Shown here: positions 33,927 through 43,252 of the stretch, piece after piece
Layout of the letters: every line of letters starts with the position of its first letter
Position numbering within the stretch: the stretch's first letter is position 1
Assembly: GCA_040218445.1 (NCBI GenBank)
Contig: JAVJRK010000012.1
Location: 124,001-188,000 of the forward strand
Reading direction: 5' to 3'
Origin: UBA1479 sp040218445
GTDB taxonomy: Bacteria > Pseudomonadota > Alphaproteobacteria > Rhodospirillales > Casp-alpha2
Length of the DNA: 64,000 nt
The notes under the pieces: model-generated
What the model saw: the letters and a program-made list of their open reading frames with translations, nothing else
Told to the model about the DNA's origin: nothing
The model's database searches: none
Translations under genes and position numbers: made by a program

Positions 33927-34982
33927 TTACCCGCCCCGGCGGATCACCACCTTCAACGCTTCCTTGGCGATCATGGCGCGGAGCGCCGCTTCAGTCTGCT
34001 CGATCGGCATTTCGGCCGAGAGCATCAGATCGGCGCGGAAATCGGGATCTGCCAGCATGTCCAGCGCGCGGCGGATGGTATCGGGCCGGTGGTGATAGAC
34101 CCCCTTGACCGTCAGCTCGCTGTAATGCACGGCGTGGGTGTCCAACGGGATCGACGTGCCGGGAGCACAACCGCCGAACAGATTGACCAATCCCCCCGGG
34201 CGCACCGAGTTAATGGCATCGACCCAGACTTCGGGCACGCCCGAGGCATCGACCGCAACCCAGGCGCCGAAGCCGCCTTGCGTCAGTGCCTTGACCTTTT
34301 CCGATTGGCCGCCGCCGCGCTGAATTTGCACAAGCTGGGCCGCACCCAATTGCTTTCCCACGTCCAGGCGCGACGGGTTCGGATCGGCCAAAATGACCTT
34401 GTGTCCGGCCCGCGCCAAGGCCGCGACAAACAACAACCCGATGGGCCCCGCCCCGAACAGGATGACTTCCGTCCCCGGGCCGTATTTATCCAGCTCGCAG
34501 GCGTCCATGCCGTGCAGCACGCAGGCCAGCGGCTCGGTCAGGGCGGCTTTGCCGAAATCCAAGCCCTTGGGAAGGGCATGGGTGTTCTTGTCGACGAAGC
34601 GGGCGGGGACGCGCACGAATTCGGCGAAGGCTCCGTTGAGGTATTGGATATCCGGGCACAGGTTTTCCCGACCCCGGCCGCAGTAATCGCATTCGCCGCA
34701 AGGGGCCGAATTGGCAACCACAACGGCATCGCCTTCGCGGAACGCCGTCACACCCGCGCCGATCTTGGCGACCCGTCCCGCCATTTCGTGGCCGAACAAG
34801 GTCGGTACCTTCAGCATGCGGGGATGGCCGCCGCGCTTGAATACCTTGACGTCCGTGCCGCAGGTGGTTGCGGCTTCAACACTTAGAATGATCTCGCCGT
34901 CGTCCGGTTCCGGCACGGGCAGGTCGCGAATTTCGATCTTCTCGGGCCCCAGCAGCATGGCCCCCTTCATGGTGCGGGTCAT
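33927..34982 (-). CDS. Zinc-dependent alcohol dehydrogenase (MDR family), second of a pair
   Basis: A 351-residue medium-chain dehydrogenase. Catalytic zinc ligands are in TTCGTDVKVF (Cys near 39) and LFGHEMAG (His-Glu near 64); the structural zinc has four Cys in CGECDYCGRGRENLC. The NAD(P) motif is LFGAGPIGLLFVAALARAG near 170. It resembles sorbitol/threonine dehydrogenases that oxidise a secondary alcohol of a polyol or amino alcohol. Its start overlaps the stop of the upstream dehydrogenase gene by four bases, so the two are translationally coupled and probably work as a pair. Confidence 0.9.
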   Translation of the reverse strand: MTRTMKGAMLLGPEKIEIRDLPVPEPDDGEIILSVEAATTCGTDVKVFKRGGHPRMLKVPTLFGHEMAGRVAKIGAGVTAFREGDAVVVANSAPCGECDYCGRGRENLCPDIQYLNGAFAEFVRVPARFVDKNTHALPKGLDFGKAALTEPLACVLHGMDACELDKYGPGTEVILFGAGPIGLLFVAALARAGHKVILADPNPSRLDVGKQLGAAQLVQIQRGGGQSEKVKALTQGGFGAWVAVDASGVPEVWVDAINSVRPGGLVNLFGGCAPGTSIPLDTHAVHYSELTVKGVYHHRPDTIRRALDMLADPDFRADLMLSAEMPIEQTEAALRAMIAKEALKVVIRRGG

Positions 34983-36043
34983 GCCGCCCCCCCTGCAGAC
35001 GCACGGGACGGCGTGAACAGAACCTTCAGTGCCTTGCGCGCCCGCACCAAGTCCAGGCCCGTCTGAAAATCATCCAGCGGCATGGTATGGGTCACCAACG
35101 GCGTCGGGTCCAAGGCACCCGAGGCGATCAAGTCGAACACCTGATCCTGTTCATGGACCGCACCCGAATAGGTGCCGAGGATGCGGCGCTCGTATTTGAA
35201 CAGGTCGTTGAGGTCGAAGTCCGCCGCTTGGCCATCCGGCGCATGGGCGAACAACACGACACTACCGCCCTGACGCGTGAGGGTAAGTGCCGCCTTGAGC
35301 GGCCCGGCCCCGCCGACCGTATCGAACACGGCGTCAGCCCCGGCGCCGTTGCTGAGATTTCCCACGGCGGCTTGGGCACCTTCGCCCGGTTCCGCCGCCG
35401 CGTTGGCACCCAGTTCGACGGCAAGATTACGGCGGTCTTCCTGCGGGTCGATCATGGCGACGCGCACATTCGGCAGGGCCGCCTTGATGACCAGCAAATG
35501 CAGCAACCCCATGGAGCCCGCCCCCTGCACCACGGCCACGCCGTCTTCGGCGATTTCGGCCCGGTTGACGCCGCGCAGCACACAGGCGGCCGGTTCCATG
35601 AACACGGCGGCTTCGTCGGAAACATTGTCGGGCACGCGGTGCGCCGCCTGGGCCGTGGCCCGGGCCTTGATCAAGACCGTATCGGCGAAGCCGCCGGGCG
35701 CCATCAGGTTTTCGCGAAAGGTGTCGCACATGGTCTCGTTGCCGCGCCGGCACATCAGGCATTCGCCGCAGGGCACGTGGTGCGGCACGGCGATGCGGTC
35801 CCCCATTTGGAAATCCGCCACGCCTTCGCCCAGGTCCATGACCTCGCCGACCAATTCATGGCCCAGGACCGTACCCGCCTGTGCCGCAGCCGTATCAAGC
35901 TTGAACAGGTCCGTGCCGCAAAACCCGACCACGCGCAATTTCAGCAGCATTTCCCCCGGGCCGACGCCCGGTACGGGACGCGGTTCCAACTGGGTCTTAT
36001 CGCCGCCAAGACAGGCGACCACATTATTCACGGATACAGTCAC
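34979..36043 (-). CDS. Zinc-dependent alcohol dehydrogenase (MDR family), first of a pair
   Basis: A 354-residue medium-chain dehydrogenase from a GTG start at 36043, giving VTVSVNNVVACLGG; other in-frame starts (GTG 36031) are possible. Catalytic zinc motifs are GFCGTDLFKL and VLGHELVGEV; structural zinc Cys are in CGECLMCRRGNETMC; the nucleotide motif is VVQGAGSMGLLHLLVIKAA. About 30-35 per cent of positions look shared with the following dehydrogenase, suggesting an old duplication with different substrates. It follows the dihydroxyphthalate-decarboxylase-like gene by 43 bases in one leftward operon. Confidence 0.87.
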   Translation of the reverse strand: MTVSVNNVVACLGGDKTQLEPRPVPGVGPGEMLLKLRVVGFCGTDLFKLDTAAAQAGTVLGHELVGEVMDLGEGVADFQMGDRIAVPHHVPCGECLMCRRGNETMCDTFRENLMAPGGFADTVLIKARATAQAAHRVPDNVSDEAAVFMEPAACVLRGVNRAEIAEDGVAVVQGAGSMGLLHLLVIKAALPNVRVAMIDPQEDRRNLAVELGANAAAEPGEGAQAAVGNLSNGAGADAVFDTVGGAGPLKAALTLTRQGGSVVLFAHAPDGQAADFDLNDLFKYERRILGTYSGAVHEQDQVFDLIASGALDPTPLVTHTMPLDDFQTGLDLVRARKALKVLFTPSRASAGGAA

Positions 36044-36086
36044 GGGCTTTCGCAGGCTCCGATCATTCAAAGCAGGCCGTTGCCTA

Positions 36087-37079
36087 TCATAGCAGCGACG
36101 GATGGAAAAGATCTTCGGGCGCAACGCGCCGGGGTGCCAGGTGCTGGACCTGGGACCAGCGGCACATGGCATCCAGTTCCGCCCGGTTGTCATCGAAGCC
36201 GTATGACCAGAAATCTGGCCCCATCAGATCACGCGTCGCCTCCATCTCCGCATGGAAGAACGGCAAAGACAGCCGGTTGGCCGACCCGCGCCAGATCCCG
36301 TCCAGCTTATCCAGCGCCATATCGCGGGATTGGGTGAAGGCATCATAAAGGGCTTTGGGCAGCCAGGGGTTGGCCTCGGCCAACGTCTTCCGCACCCCAA
36401 TGGCATGCATGATGGGGAAGAAGCCGGTCTTGGTGTGATAGGCGCGCTCGACCGATGCGAAATCGGGGAACAGACGTTTGACCCGCGCGTCCCCCGCCAC
36501 AAGGGCCGCGAGCGGCTTGGGTGCCAAGACCGCATCCAATTCACCCGCCAGCAATAAGTCTTGCAGTGTCTCCCCTTCGGTGATCGGGGTGACGGACATC
36601 CCGGCCGGCAGGTCCAGGGTCAGACGATCCTTACGCACCCCTTCTTCCAAAGCCCCCGTGCGCCATTGAAAGCTGTCCGTATCGACCCCGTATTCATCCG
36701 CCAGGATGCCCCGCATCCAAAGGGCGGCCGTCATCTGGTATTCGGGCACGCCGACGCGTTTGCCTTCCAGGTCCTTAGGATTTTCGATCCCCGCATCGGC
36801 GCGCACCACGAAACCGTTATGGCGAAAGGCGCGGGACAGGAATACGGGAATGGCGACGTAGGCGCCTTCATCTTTCGCAACCTGAAGGATGTAGGACGAC
36901 ATGGACATTTCCGTCACGTCGAAGCGGGCTTCGCCCACGGCCAGGGGGAACAGGGTAGAGGTCGGATGAACCTCTGCCCGGATGTCGCAGCCGGGCACGG
37001 GCACGCGGCCATCCAGGATGGCCTGGGCGCGGTCGTAATCCCAACAGGCGAGGGAGAGGGCTAAGGGTGCGGTCGTCAT
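36087..37079 (-). CDS. 4,5-dihydroxyphthalate decarboxylase-like / ABC substrate-binding-fold protein
   Basis: A 330-residue protein with the periplasmic-binding fold used by NMT1/THI5-like proteins and by 4,5-dihydroxyphthalate decarboxylases. It starts APLALSLACWDYDRAQAILD with no signal peptide, so it is cytoplasmic. Typical family stretches are FDVTEMSMSSYI near residue 54 and GKRVGVPEYQMTAALWMRG near 106. Pht5-type enzymes remove CO2 from dihydroxyphthalate, but many relatives in soil and marine bacteria act on unknown compounds. First gene of the operon with two zinc dehydrogenases, suggesting a short aromatic or polyol breakdown path. Confidence 0.8.
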   Translation of the reverse strand: MTTAPLALSLACWDYDRAQAILDGRVPVPGCDIRAEVHPTSTLFPLAVGEARFDVTEMSMSSYILQVAKDEGAYVAIPVFLSRAFRHNGFVVRADAGIENPKDLEGKRVGVPEYQMTAALWMRGILADEYGVDTDSFQWRTGALEEGVRKDRLTLDLPAGMSVTPITEGETLQDLLLAGELDAVLAPKPLAALVAGDARVKRLFPDFASVERAYHTKTGFFPIMHAIGVRKTLAEANPWLPKALYDAFTQSRDMALDKLDGIWRGSANRLSLPFFHAEMEATRDLMGPDFWSYGFDDNRAELDAMCRWSQVQHLAPRRVAPEDLFHPSLL

Positions 37080-37136
37080 GGTGCGACGCAGATTATCCCA
37101 TGACGACCTTTAACCCTATGGCGGATTTAGCCGAAA

Positions 37137-39254
37137 TCACGCATCCCTGACATCCGTCAGGAAGCGGTCGACAAGTCCTTTAAGGTCTTCCGCCTGACGG
37201 GCCAGATCCTGGGAGGCATTGAGCACTTCGCCGGTTGCCTCGCTGGTGCTGTCGGCGGCCTGGGCCACCAATCCGACGCTGGACGAAACTTCGTTGGCGC
37301 CCGCGGCCGCTTCTTCGACGCTGCGGGCGATTTCGCCGGTCGCCGCCCGTTGCTGTTCGACGGATGTGGCGACGCTGCTGGAAATCTCCGAAACCGTATT
37401 GATGGTTTGGGTAATCGTGCTGATCGCGGATACGGCGATTTCTGTCGCCGATTGGATTTCGCGGATCTGTTTTTCGATTTCCTCGGTCGCCCGGCCGGTC
37501 TGATTGGCCAGGTTCTTAACCTCGCTGGCGACGACGGCGAACCCTTTGCCCGCTTCGCCCGCACGGGCCGCTTCGATGGTTGCGTTCAATGCCAGAAGAT
37601 TGGTCTGCTCGGCGATATCGTTGATCAGGGCCACGACCTCGCCGACACGGCGGGCCGCTTCCGACAGGCCGCTAACGTTTTCGTTGGTGGAATTCGCCTG
37701 ATCGACCGCCGTGTTCACGGCACGCATGGTGTCTTCCATCTGGCGCGCGATTTCACCGATGGAGCCGCTCATTTCTTCAGTCGCGGATGAAACCGTCTGC
37801 ATATTGGCCGAGGTTTCCTCGATCGCGGACGACACGATGCTGGCCTGGGATTTGGTGTCTTCAGCATCCTTGCTCATGCTTTCCGCACTGGCCGTCAACT
37901 CGGACGCCGCACCGGCCACGGTTTCCAGGCGTTCGGAAACGTTTTCATCGAAGGTTCCGGTCAATGCGTGAATCCGGGCCGCGCGCGCGGCCTGGGCCTC
38001 GTTTGCCTTGGCCTGTTCCGCCTGCAATTGAACGCGTTCAATCCCGGCATCCTTGAACACCTGCACGGCAGCCGCCATTTCACCGATCTCATCTTTGCGG
38101 TCACGGTGCGGAATGGCTGCTTCCAAGTCGCCTTCCGCCAGTTGGGTCATCGCCCCCGTCATTGCCTTCAACGGACGGGCCGCCATGACACCGACCATCC
38201 AACCGGCACCGATGATCAGCACCGCGGCAACCGCCATCAGGATTTCCATCAAAATTTCAACGCTATAGACCGTCGCATAGGCCTGATCCAATGGACTGCG
38301 CACGAGAACCGACCAATTCAAACCAGGATAGTCGTAGGCGCCGCTGGTCGGCAAGAACCCGGCGACTTGGTAAATTTTCTTGCGCGCATGGAAAACCTCG
38401 TCGGCGGTTCCGGCCTCTCCATCGACGACTCTTTTGGCGATGGATGCTTTTTCCGCAAGGTTGAATTTCCCAATGACATCCAAGTTACGTTTGTATTCAG
38501 TCCAGCCCTGTCCCTTGGGATCGTAGTCGACAATGATGCGGCCCTGGGGGTCCATGATCGTGACTTCAGCATCAGGGTACCCTTGCTTGGCCAAGGAGGC
38601 ATAGGAAGCGCCAACGATATCCTCGACAAGGCCGAAGTCCGCAAAATTGGCCCAGATCGCGATGGTCTCGCCAGCCGTGTTCCGGACCGGCGCCGCGAAC
38701 ACGATGGTGTAACCATCATCACCGTAAATACCTTGGACAGCCGCCGCCGCACCGGGCTGCTCGACCACCGTCCCGGTAAAGCCGTTCTTTCCTTCAAGGA
38801 ACTTCCCGGCGACAGCCTTTTTAAACCATGAAGCCCCGTCGTATTTCGACCCGTATAAGGCACGCGTATCAAGCGCCTTGCCCCGCGGATCGACCGTGTT
38901 CGCGGCAAGCAGGTTACCGTTCAGGTCCACCAGCAACATCAGGCGATAGATGCCGTACCCGACCATGTAACCGTTCATGGCTTTCGTCAGGCTGGTTTCT
39001 TCGCCCGGGCGCTTCCAGTTTTCCGGCTGATGCGCTGCTGTGTTCAAACCGAACGCCTGGACGTCGCCGTATCGTTCGAACAGATTGCGGTCGATGGTAT
39101 CGCCGACCGTGATCGCCGCTTGTTCCAAGGGAACCCGGGCCGCACGCTTGAACGTGCTTTCATTGACCATATAGGTGATGAAAACAGCCAATGCGGGAAC
39201 AATCGCAAAGACCAAAAGCAGGATGATAAGCTTTTCGCGAATCTTGAACGTCAT
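37137..39254 (-). CDS. Methyl-accepting chemotaxis protein with periplasmic Cache domain
   Basis: A 705-residue chemoreceptor. A first membrane segment (about residues 8-30) is followed by a periplasmic double-Cache-type domain (about 35-330), a second membrane segment (about 350-372), HAMP, and a cytoplasmic signalling domain whose tip reads EQTNLLALNATIEAARAGEA. I start at ATG 39254, where GGAGA lies upstream and the first membrane helix follows directly; the longer frame from 39389 lacks a ribosome site. dCache receptors bind amino acids, organic acids or amines. No C-terminal CheR/CheB pentapeptide is seen (it ends FLTDVRDA). The neighbouring catabolic genes may define its ligand. Confidence 0.92.
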   Translation of the reverse strand: MTFKIREKLIILLLVFAIVPALAVFITYMVNESTFKRAARVPLEQAAITVGDTIDRNLFERYGDVQAFGLNTAAHQPENWKRPGEETSLTKAMNGYMVGYGIYRLMLLVDLNGNLLAANTVDPRGKALDTRALYGSKYDGASWFKKAVAGKFLEGKNGFTGTVVEQPGAAAAVQGIYGDDGYTIVFAAPVRNTAGETIAIWANFADFGLVEDIVGASYASLAKQGYPDAEVTIMDPQGRIIVDYDPKGQGWTEYKRNLDVIGKFNLAEKASIAKRVVDGEAGTADEVFHARKKIYQVAGFLPTSGAYDYPGLNWSVLVRSPLDQAYATVYSVEILMEILMAVAAVLIIGAGWMVGVMAARPLKAMTGAMTQLAEGDLEAAIPHRDRKDEIGEMAAAVQVFKDAGIERVQLQAEQAKANEAQAARAARIHALTGTFDENVSERLETVAGAASELTASAESMSKDAEDTKSQASIVSSAIEETSANMQTVSSATEEMSGSIGEIARQMEDTMRAVNTAVDQANSTNENVSGLSEAARRVGEVVALINDIAEQTNLLALNATIEAARAGEAGKGFAVVASEVKNLANQTGRATEEIEKQIREIQSATEIAVSAISTITQTINTVSEISSSVATSVEQQRAATGEIARSVEEAAAGANEVSSSVGLVAQAADSTSEATGEVLNASQDLARQAEDLKGLVDRFLTDVRDA

Positions 39255-39451
39255 AAAAAATCTCCAAACCAATGGGTTTCCTCGGAAAATCAGACCTCTC
39301 TCCATTGGAACAAGACTGTATGCGCACATTCCGTGCCAGTTTCCGGCCACGGGCTTCTGATCCGTTAAATGATCGCACCACCTCGGCAATTGTCTTTGAA
39401 GCGCAGATGCCTGAAACTCATGGTCGCAATGGTGATTGGGAGGTATCCGTT

Positions 39452-40435
39452 ATGCGACAGGTTCCCTTGGGCCGGTCGGGGCTGGACGTTTCGGCCCTCG
39501 GCCTCGGTTGCATGGTGATTTCGGGCTTTTATGCGCCCGGCAGCACCGAAGAAGCCATCAAACTGATCCATCATGCACGCGACATCGGGGTCACGTTCCT
39601 GGACAGTTCCGACGCTTACGGGGCCGGCAAGAACGAGGAACTTCTGGCCCAGGCCATCAAGGGCCAACGCGACGCCTACGTCATCGCCACCAAGTTCGGC
39701 AACGTGCGCGGCGCCGACGGCAAACCGGGTGCCAATGGCCGGCCTGAATACGTGCAGGAGGCCTGCGAAAAAAGCCTGACGCGCCTGGGTATCGACGTGA
39801 TCGACCTGTACTACCAGCACCGGGTCGATGACACCGTGCCGATCGAAGACACGGTCGGCGCCATGCAGCGCCTGGTCGAACAGGGCAAGGTCAGATACCT
39901 GGGCATGTCGGAAGCGGCCCCTGAGACACTCCGCCGGGGGGCGGCAACCGCCCCCATCGCCGCCTTGCAGACGGAATATTCGCTCTGGTCCCGCGAGGCC
40001 GAGGACGAATTGCTGCCGCTGTGTAAGGAACTGGGCATCACCTATGTCGCCTATTCACCCCTTGGCCGGGGTATTTTCGGCGGGCAGATCACGGGTGCGG
40101 ACAGCCTGGGCGAAAACGACCGTCGGCGCGACCATCCCCGCTTTCAGGGCGACAATCTGGAACGCAACCTGAAATTGCTGGAGCCGGTCAAGGCCCTGGC
40201 CGCCGCCAAGGGGGCAAGTCCGGCGCAGATCGCCCTTGCCTGGATGGCCAACAAGCACGACCACGTCATTCCCATTCCCGGCACCCGCAAGGCAGGGCAT
40301 CTGGATGCCAACGCCGCCGCCATGGACATCACCTTGAGCCCAGATGAAATCGCGCAACTGGATCAGGCCGTGCCCAAAGATGCCGCCGAAGGCACCCGCT
40401 ATCCACCGGGTGCCATGGCCCGGGTCAACCTTTAG
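39452..40435 (+). CDS. Aldo/keto reductase
   Basis: A 327-residue NADPH-type aldo/keto reductase of the YakC/AKR13-like group. The catalytic tetrad is visible: Asp and Tyr in DSSDAYGAGKNEE (near residues 50-60), Lys in VIATKFG, and His in YYQHRVD. The C-terminal cofactor motif is IPIPGTRKAGHLDANAAA. Such enzymes reduce aldehydes and ketones; methylglyoxal or sugar-derived carbonyls are common substrates. ATG 39452 has GGGAGG nine bases upstream; the longer frame from 39272 overlaps the divergent chemoreceptor promoter. The GlcG-like gene follows 26 bases later. Confidence 0.92.
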   Translation: MRQVPLGRSGLDVSALGLGCMVISGFYAPGSTEEAIKLIHHARDIGVTFLDSSDAYGAGKNEELLAQAIKGQRDAYVIATKFGNVRGADGKPGANGRPEYVQEACEKSLTRLGIDVIDLYYQHRVDDTVPIEDTVGAMQRLVEQGKVRYLGMSEAAPETLRRGAATAPIAALQTEYSLWSREAEDELLPLCKELGITYVAYSPLGRGIFGGQITGADSLGENDRRRDHPRFQGDNLERNLKLLEPVKALAAAKGASPAQIALAWMANKHDHVIPIPGTRKAGHLDANAAAMDITLSPDEIAQLDQAVPKDAAEGTRYPPGAMARVNL

Positions 40436-40461
40436 AAACGACAGAAGAAACGGAGCCCTGA

Positions 40462-40896
40462 ATGATCACCCTGGAACAGGCCGTCGCGATCATCGACGGC
40501 GCTCTTGCAAAAGGGCATGCCATCGATTGCGACCCGTTGACCGTGGCCGTGCTGGACGCGGGCGGGCATATCGTGGCGCTTAAGCGCGAGGACGACAGCG
40601 GCATCCTGAGAGTCGAAATCGCTGTGGGCAAGGCTTACGGCGCGCTTGGCTTCGGCGTCGGCGGCAGGGAGTTGCGGGAAAAGAACCCCAAGTTCATGGC
40701 CGGCGTGATCTCGACCGCGCCACGCGGCATGGTCCCGGCACCGGGCGGCGTACTGATCCGTGATCCGGACACGGGGCGCATCATCGGCGCCTGCGGCATT
40801 TCCGGCGATACGGGCGAGCGGGACGAAGAATGCGCCGTCGCCGGGATCGAGAACATTAGCTTCACAGCCGACCCGGGAGAGGTCAAAGCGCACTGA
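40462..40896 (+). CDS. GlcG/HbpS family protein (DUF336)
   Basis: A 144-residue protein of the GlcG/HbpS fold. Typical stretches are AVLDAGGHIVALKREDDSG (about residues 29-47), PGGVLIRDPDTGRIIGACGI (about 94-113) and the C-terminal DEECAVAGIE. Some members bind haem and sense redox state; others accompany glycolate or propanediol genes without a known reaction. There is no signal peptide, so it is cytoplasmic. It is cotranscribed with the aldo/keto reductase gene and converges on the class II aldolase gene, with 30 bases between stops. Confidence 0.88.
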   Translation: MITLEQAVAIIDGALAKGHAIDCDPLTVAVLDAGGHIVALKREDDSGILRVEIAVGKAYGALGFGVGGRELREKNPKFMAGVISTAPRGMVPAPGGVLIRDPDTGRIIGACGISGDTGERDEECAVAGIENISFTADPGEVKAH

Positions 40897-40926
40897 GGCA
40901 GCGTCAGCCATAGATCGCCGCGGCGG

Positions 40927-41742
40927 TTATTCTTCCAGACAATCCGGTTCTTCGCGCAGCACCTTGCGCGCATAATAATGGAAGCTGGCGTTCAGAGGCT
41001 GAGGCTTCAGGCGGTAATCGTGGGCTTCCTTGCCCCGTTTCGGGTCGATCTCCTGGATCGTACCGGCAGCCTGGGCCATCAATTGCAGGCGCGCCGCATA
41101 TTCGATGTAGAGCGAACGCATGGCCGCTTCTTCGACCGTCGCCGTCGCCGCAAGCTGCCCGTGATTGGCCAGCAGGATCGAGTTCTTTCCGCCGAGCGCG
41201 GTCGAGATCAGGTCCCCTTCTTCGTCGCCGATAGGCGGGCCGGGCCAATAATCCAAAAACGCGCAGTCTTCGTAGAACATGGCCGTGTCCATATGGGCCG
41301 CCTTGAGCGGCACACCGATCATGGACAGCGCCGAGACATAAGGCGGATGGGTGTGGACGACGCAATGAACGTCGGCCCGTGATTTATAAATCCACAGATG
41401 AAAACGGTTCGACGGATTGGCCATGCCTTCGCCCTCGAGAACCTTCAGATCGCCGTCCACCAGCAGGAAATCGCAGGCGCGAATTTCATCCAGTCCCAGG
41501 CCGAACCGTGCGGTCCACATGGTGCCGGGTTGCGACCCCCGGGCGGTGATCTGCCCGGCCAGGGCATTGCCGTGACCTTCGCGGGCCAGCATGCGGGCGG
41601 TCAACGCCAGTTTCTGGCGCAGGGTCCATTGGCCCGTCTTCGCCAGATTAGCCTCCATCTCAACCGTCGCCCGTTGATCAAATGTCTCCTTGGCTGCGTG
41701 GTTTTTCGCCGTTCCGGCGCCTTTGCCGTTACCGTCCGCCAT
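40927..41742 (-). CDS. Class II aldolase/adducin family protein
   Basis: A 271-residue class II aldolase/adducin-fold protein. Metal ligands are in CVVHTHPPYVSALS (HxH) and in LLANHGQLAATATVEEA; a likely catalytic Glu or Asp is in FYEDCAFLDY. Family members split L-fuculose or L-rhamnulose phosphate, epimerise ribulose phosphate or decarboxylate phosphonates; the sequence does not tell which. About 25 residues rich in Lys, Gly and Ala precede the domain, and an alternative start inside this stretch is possible. It is divergent from the nitroreductase gene. Confidence 0.87.
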   Translation of the reverse strand: MADGNGKGAGTAKNHAAKETFDQRATVEMEANLAKTGQWTLRQKLALTARMLAREGHGNALAGQITARGSQPGTMWTARFGLGLDEIRACDFLLVDGDLKVLEGEGMANPSNRFHLWIYKSRADVHCVVHTHPPYVSALSMIGVPLKAAHMDTAMFYEDCAFLDYWPGPPIGDEEGDLISTALGGKNSILLANHGQLAATATVEEAAMRSLYIEYAARLQLMAQAAGTIQEIDPKRGKEAHDYRLKPQPLNASFHYYARKVLREEPDCLEE

Positions 41743-41832
41743 GTGTTCACTCCCCCAAATCGTCGTTTCCTTGGCCTGATGCCATTTCGATGGTAGGTCA
41801 GATCACCCATAGAAACAAAGTGAGCCTAGCAC

Positions 41833-42549
41833 ATGCCCGATACCAATCAGTCCACCGTCCCCGCCGACCTGCAAGCCCGCATCGTCGAAGATGCCGTGAC
41901 GTCACGGTCCTCGATCCGCGCTTTTCTGCCCACGCCCGTATCCAAGGAAACGGTTGAGCGCATTCTGGCGGCCGCATCTTACGCCCCCTCGGGCTCCAAC
42001 ATGCAGCCCTGGAAGGTGCGTGTGGTCGCGGGCGAGGTAAAGGACAAGCTGGTTGCCGCCGTCACGGCGGAACATGATGCCGGACGGATGCAGGAACGGG
42101 ATTTCAAATATTACCCTGACCCCTTTCCCGAGCCCTATCTTTCGCGCCGCCGCGCCACGGGCTGGGGCCTTTACGGCACCCTAAGCATCGAAAAAGGCGA
42201 CAAGCAGGCCATGCACCGCCAGCATGGCCGCAATTTCCTGTTTTTCGACGCGCCGGTGGGATTGGTCTTCACCATCGACAGTTCATTGGAAATGGGCAGT
42301 TGGCTGGATTACGGCACCTTCATCCAGAACATCATGGTGATGGCCCGCGGCCTGGGCCTGCACACCTGCCCGCAGGCGGCCTGGTGCTCCTTCCATTCCA
42401 CGGTCAAGGACGTGCTGGACATCCCCGAAGAAGAAATCGTGGTCTGCGGCATGGCCCTGGGCCACGCAGACCCGGATGCGGTGGAAAACGGTTTTCGCCC
42501 CGTGCGCGAACCGGTTTCCGGCTTCACCACCTTCGCCGGGTTCGACTGA
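41833..42549 (+). CDS. Nitroreductase family protein
   Basis: A 238-residue FMN-dependent nitroreductase-fold protein. The FMN-binding Arg cluster is in RSSIRAFLP (about residue 25), the ribityl contact in ASYAPSGSNMQPW (about 50-62), and the C-terminal phosphate site in MALGHADPD. The family reduces nitroaromatics, quinones or flavins using NAD(P)H, and includes enzymes of xenobiotic and cofactor metabolism. ATG 41833 is the only good start. It is monocistronic and closed by a terminator at 42562. Confidence 0.9.
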   Translation: MPDTNQSTVPADLQARIVEDAVTSRSSIRAFLPTPVSKETVERILAAASYAPSGSNMQPWKVRVVAGEVKDKLVAAVTAEHDAGRMQERDFKYYPDPFPEPYLSRRRATGWGLYGTLSIEKGDKQAMHRQHGRNFLFFDAPVGLVFTIDSSLEMGSWLDYGTFIQNIMVMARGLGLHTCPQAAWCSFHSTVKDVLDIPEEEIVVCGMALGHADPDAVENGFRPVREPVSGFTTFAGFD

Positions 42550-42561
42550 GGAGCTTACCAA

Positions 42562-42595
42562 GGCGGAAAGCACCCCTTTCCGCCTTTCGCTTTCC
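42562..42595 (+). terminator. Intrinsic terminator of the nitroreductase gene
   Basis: A 9-bp perfect stem, GGCGGAAAG (42562-42570) and CTTTCCGCC (42576-42584), with loop CACCC is followed by TTTCGCTTTCC. It lies 12 bases after the stop codon. Confidence 0.85.
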
Positions 42596-42805
42596 ATAAC
42601 AATGGCCCCGCCTGCGATGGGGACGTGAGTCCGCCGTGATCCAGGACGCCAAAGGAAACCGCGGGTTCTCCTAATATGCCCTCTGTTTCAGAGGGTTAGA
42701 TGCTCACGTTCCATTGATTGTCTGTCATTGGCGATCCGCACCTGATGTTCGCATCTCTCTGTCATCACCCTACGACACCCACCTGATGACCAAAGGAGAA
42801 CATCA
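42596..42805. promoter_or_regulatory. Gene-free leader of the first small secreted protein, with a hairpin
   Basis: A 210-base gap. It contains a 7-bp inverted repeat, CCCTCTG (42679-42685) and CAGAGGG (42689-42695), with a TTT loop and no T-run. AAAGGAG at 42792-42798 is the ribosome site for the next gene. The hairpin may be an operator or a leader structure. Confidence 0.4.
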
Positions 42806-42970
42806 ATGTCGATCCGTAAATATACAGCCCTGTTGCCCGCCGCGTTCCTGGCCCTGGCATTCGCCCTGGCCCAGACCCCGGCCCAGGCCGGCGAGACGGC
42901 CATGAACACCGCCTCGGGCGATCACGATGGAACCGTGATGATCGAAGACGCCCATCGCTGGGGCGACTAA
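42806..42970 (+). CDS. Very small secreted protein (54 residues), function unknown
   Basis: A 54-residue protein from ATG 42806 with AAAGGAGAACATCA upstream, an excellent ribosome site. It starts MSIRKYTALLPAAFLALAFA and has a Sec signal peptide likely cut at AQA-GET (about residue 28), leaving a 26-residue acidic mature peptide (SGDHDGTVMIEDAHRWGD at the end). A strong terminator follows at 43018. Signal peptide, ribosome site and terminator together argue that it is real although very short. It resembles the next gene in size class, secretion signal and terminator. Confidence 0.68.
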   Translation: MSIRKYTALLPAAFLALAFALAQTPAQAGETAMNTASGDHDGTVMIEDAHRWGD

Positions 42971-43017
42971 GCCATCCACCCAGCCCGGGCCGAACCTTAC
43001 CCCCCTCGGCCCAGCCA

Positions 43018-43050
43018 CCGGCGCCCCTGCTCCCCAGGGGCGCCGGTTTT
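43018..43050 (+). terminator. Intrinsic terminator of the 54-residue protein gene
   Basis: A 12-bp perfect stem, CCGGCGCCCCTG (43018-43029) and CAGGGGCGCCGG (43035-43046), with loop CTCCC, is followed by TTTT. The stem sequence is nearly the same as in the terminator at 43586. Confidence 0.92.
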
Positions 43051-43252
43051 CCGGGTATTTACCGCAGAAAGTAACTTCTATTTTTTCAATATTATCGATA
43101 ATTTATATTCGCTATACGACGATTAAAAAATCACCTAATGTCCTCCTCAGCCGGATTGGACCGGCGCAGCCGCCGACTGATTCCGGCGTTTTTAAAGAAC
43201 TGTCCCCCTTCGCCCGACCGGGACGGAGCCCACAGTTCGAGGAGCCATTTAC

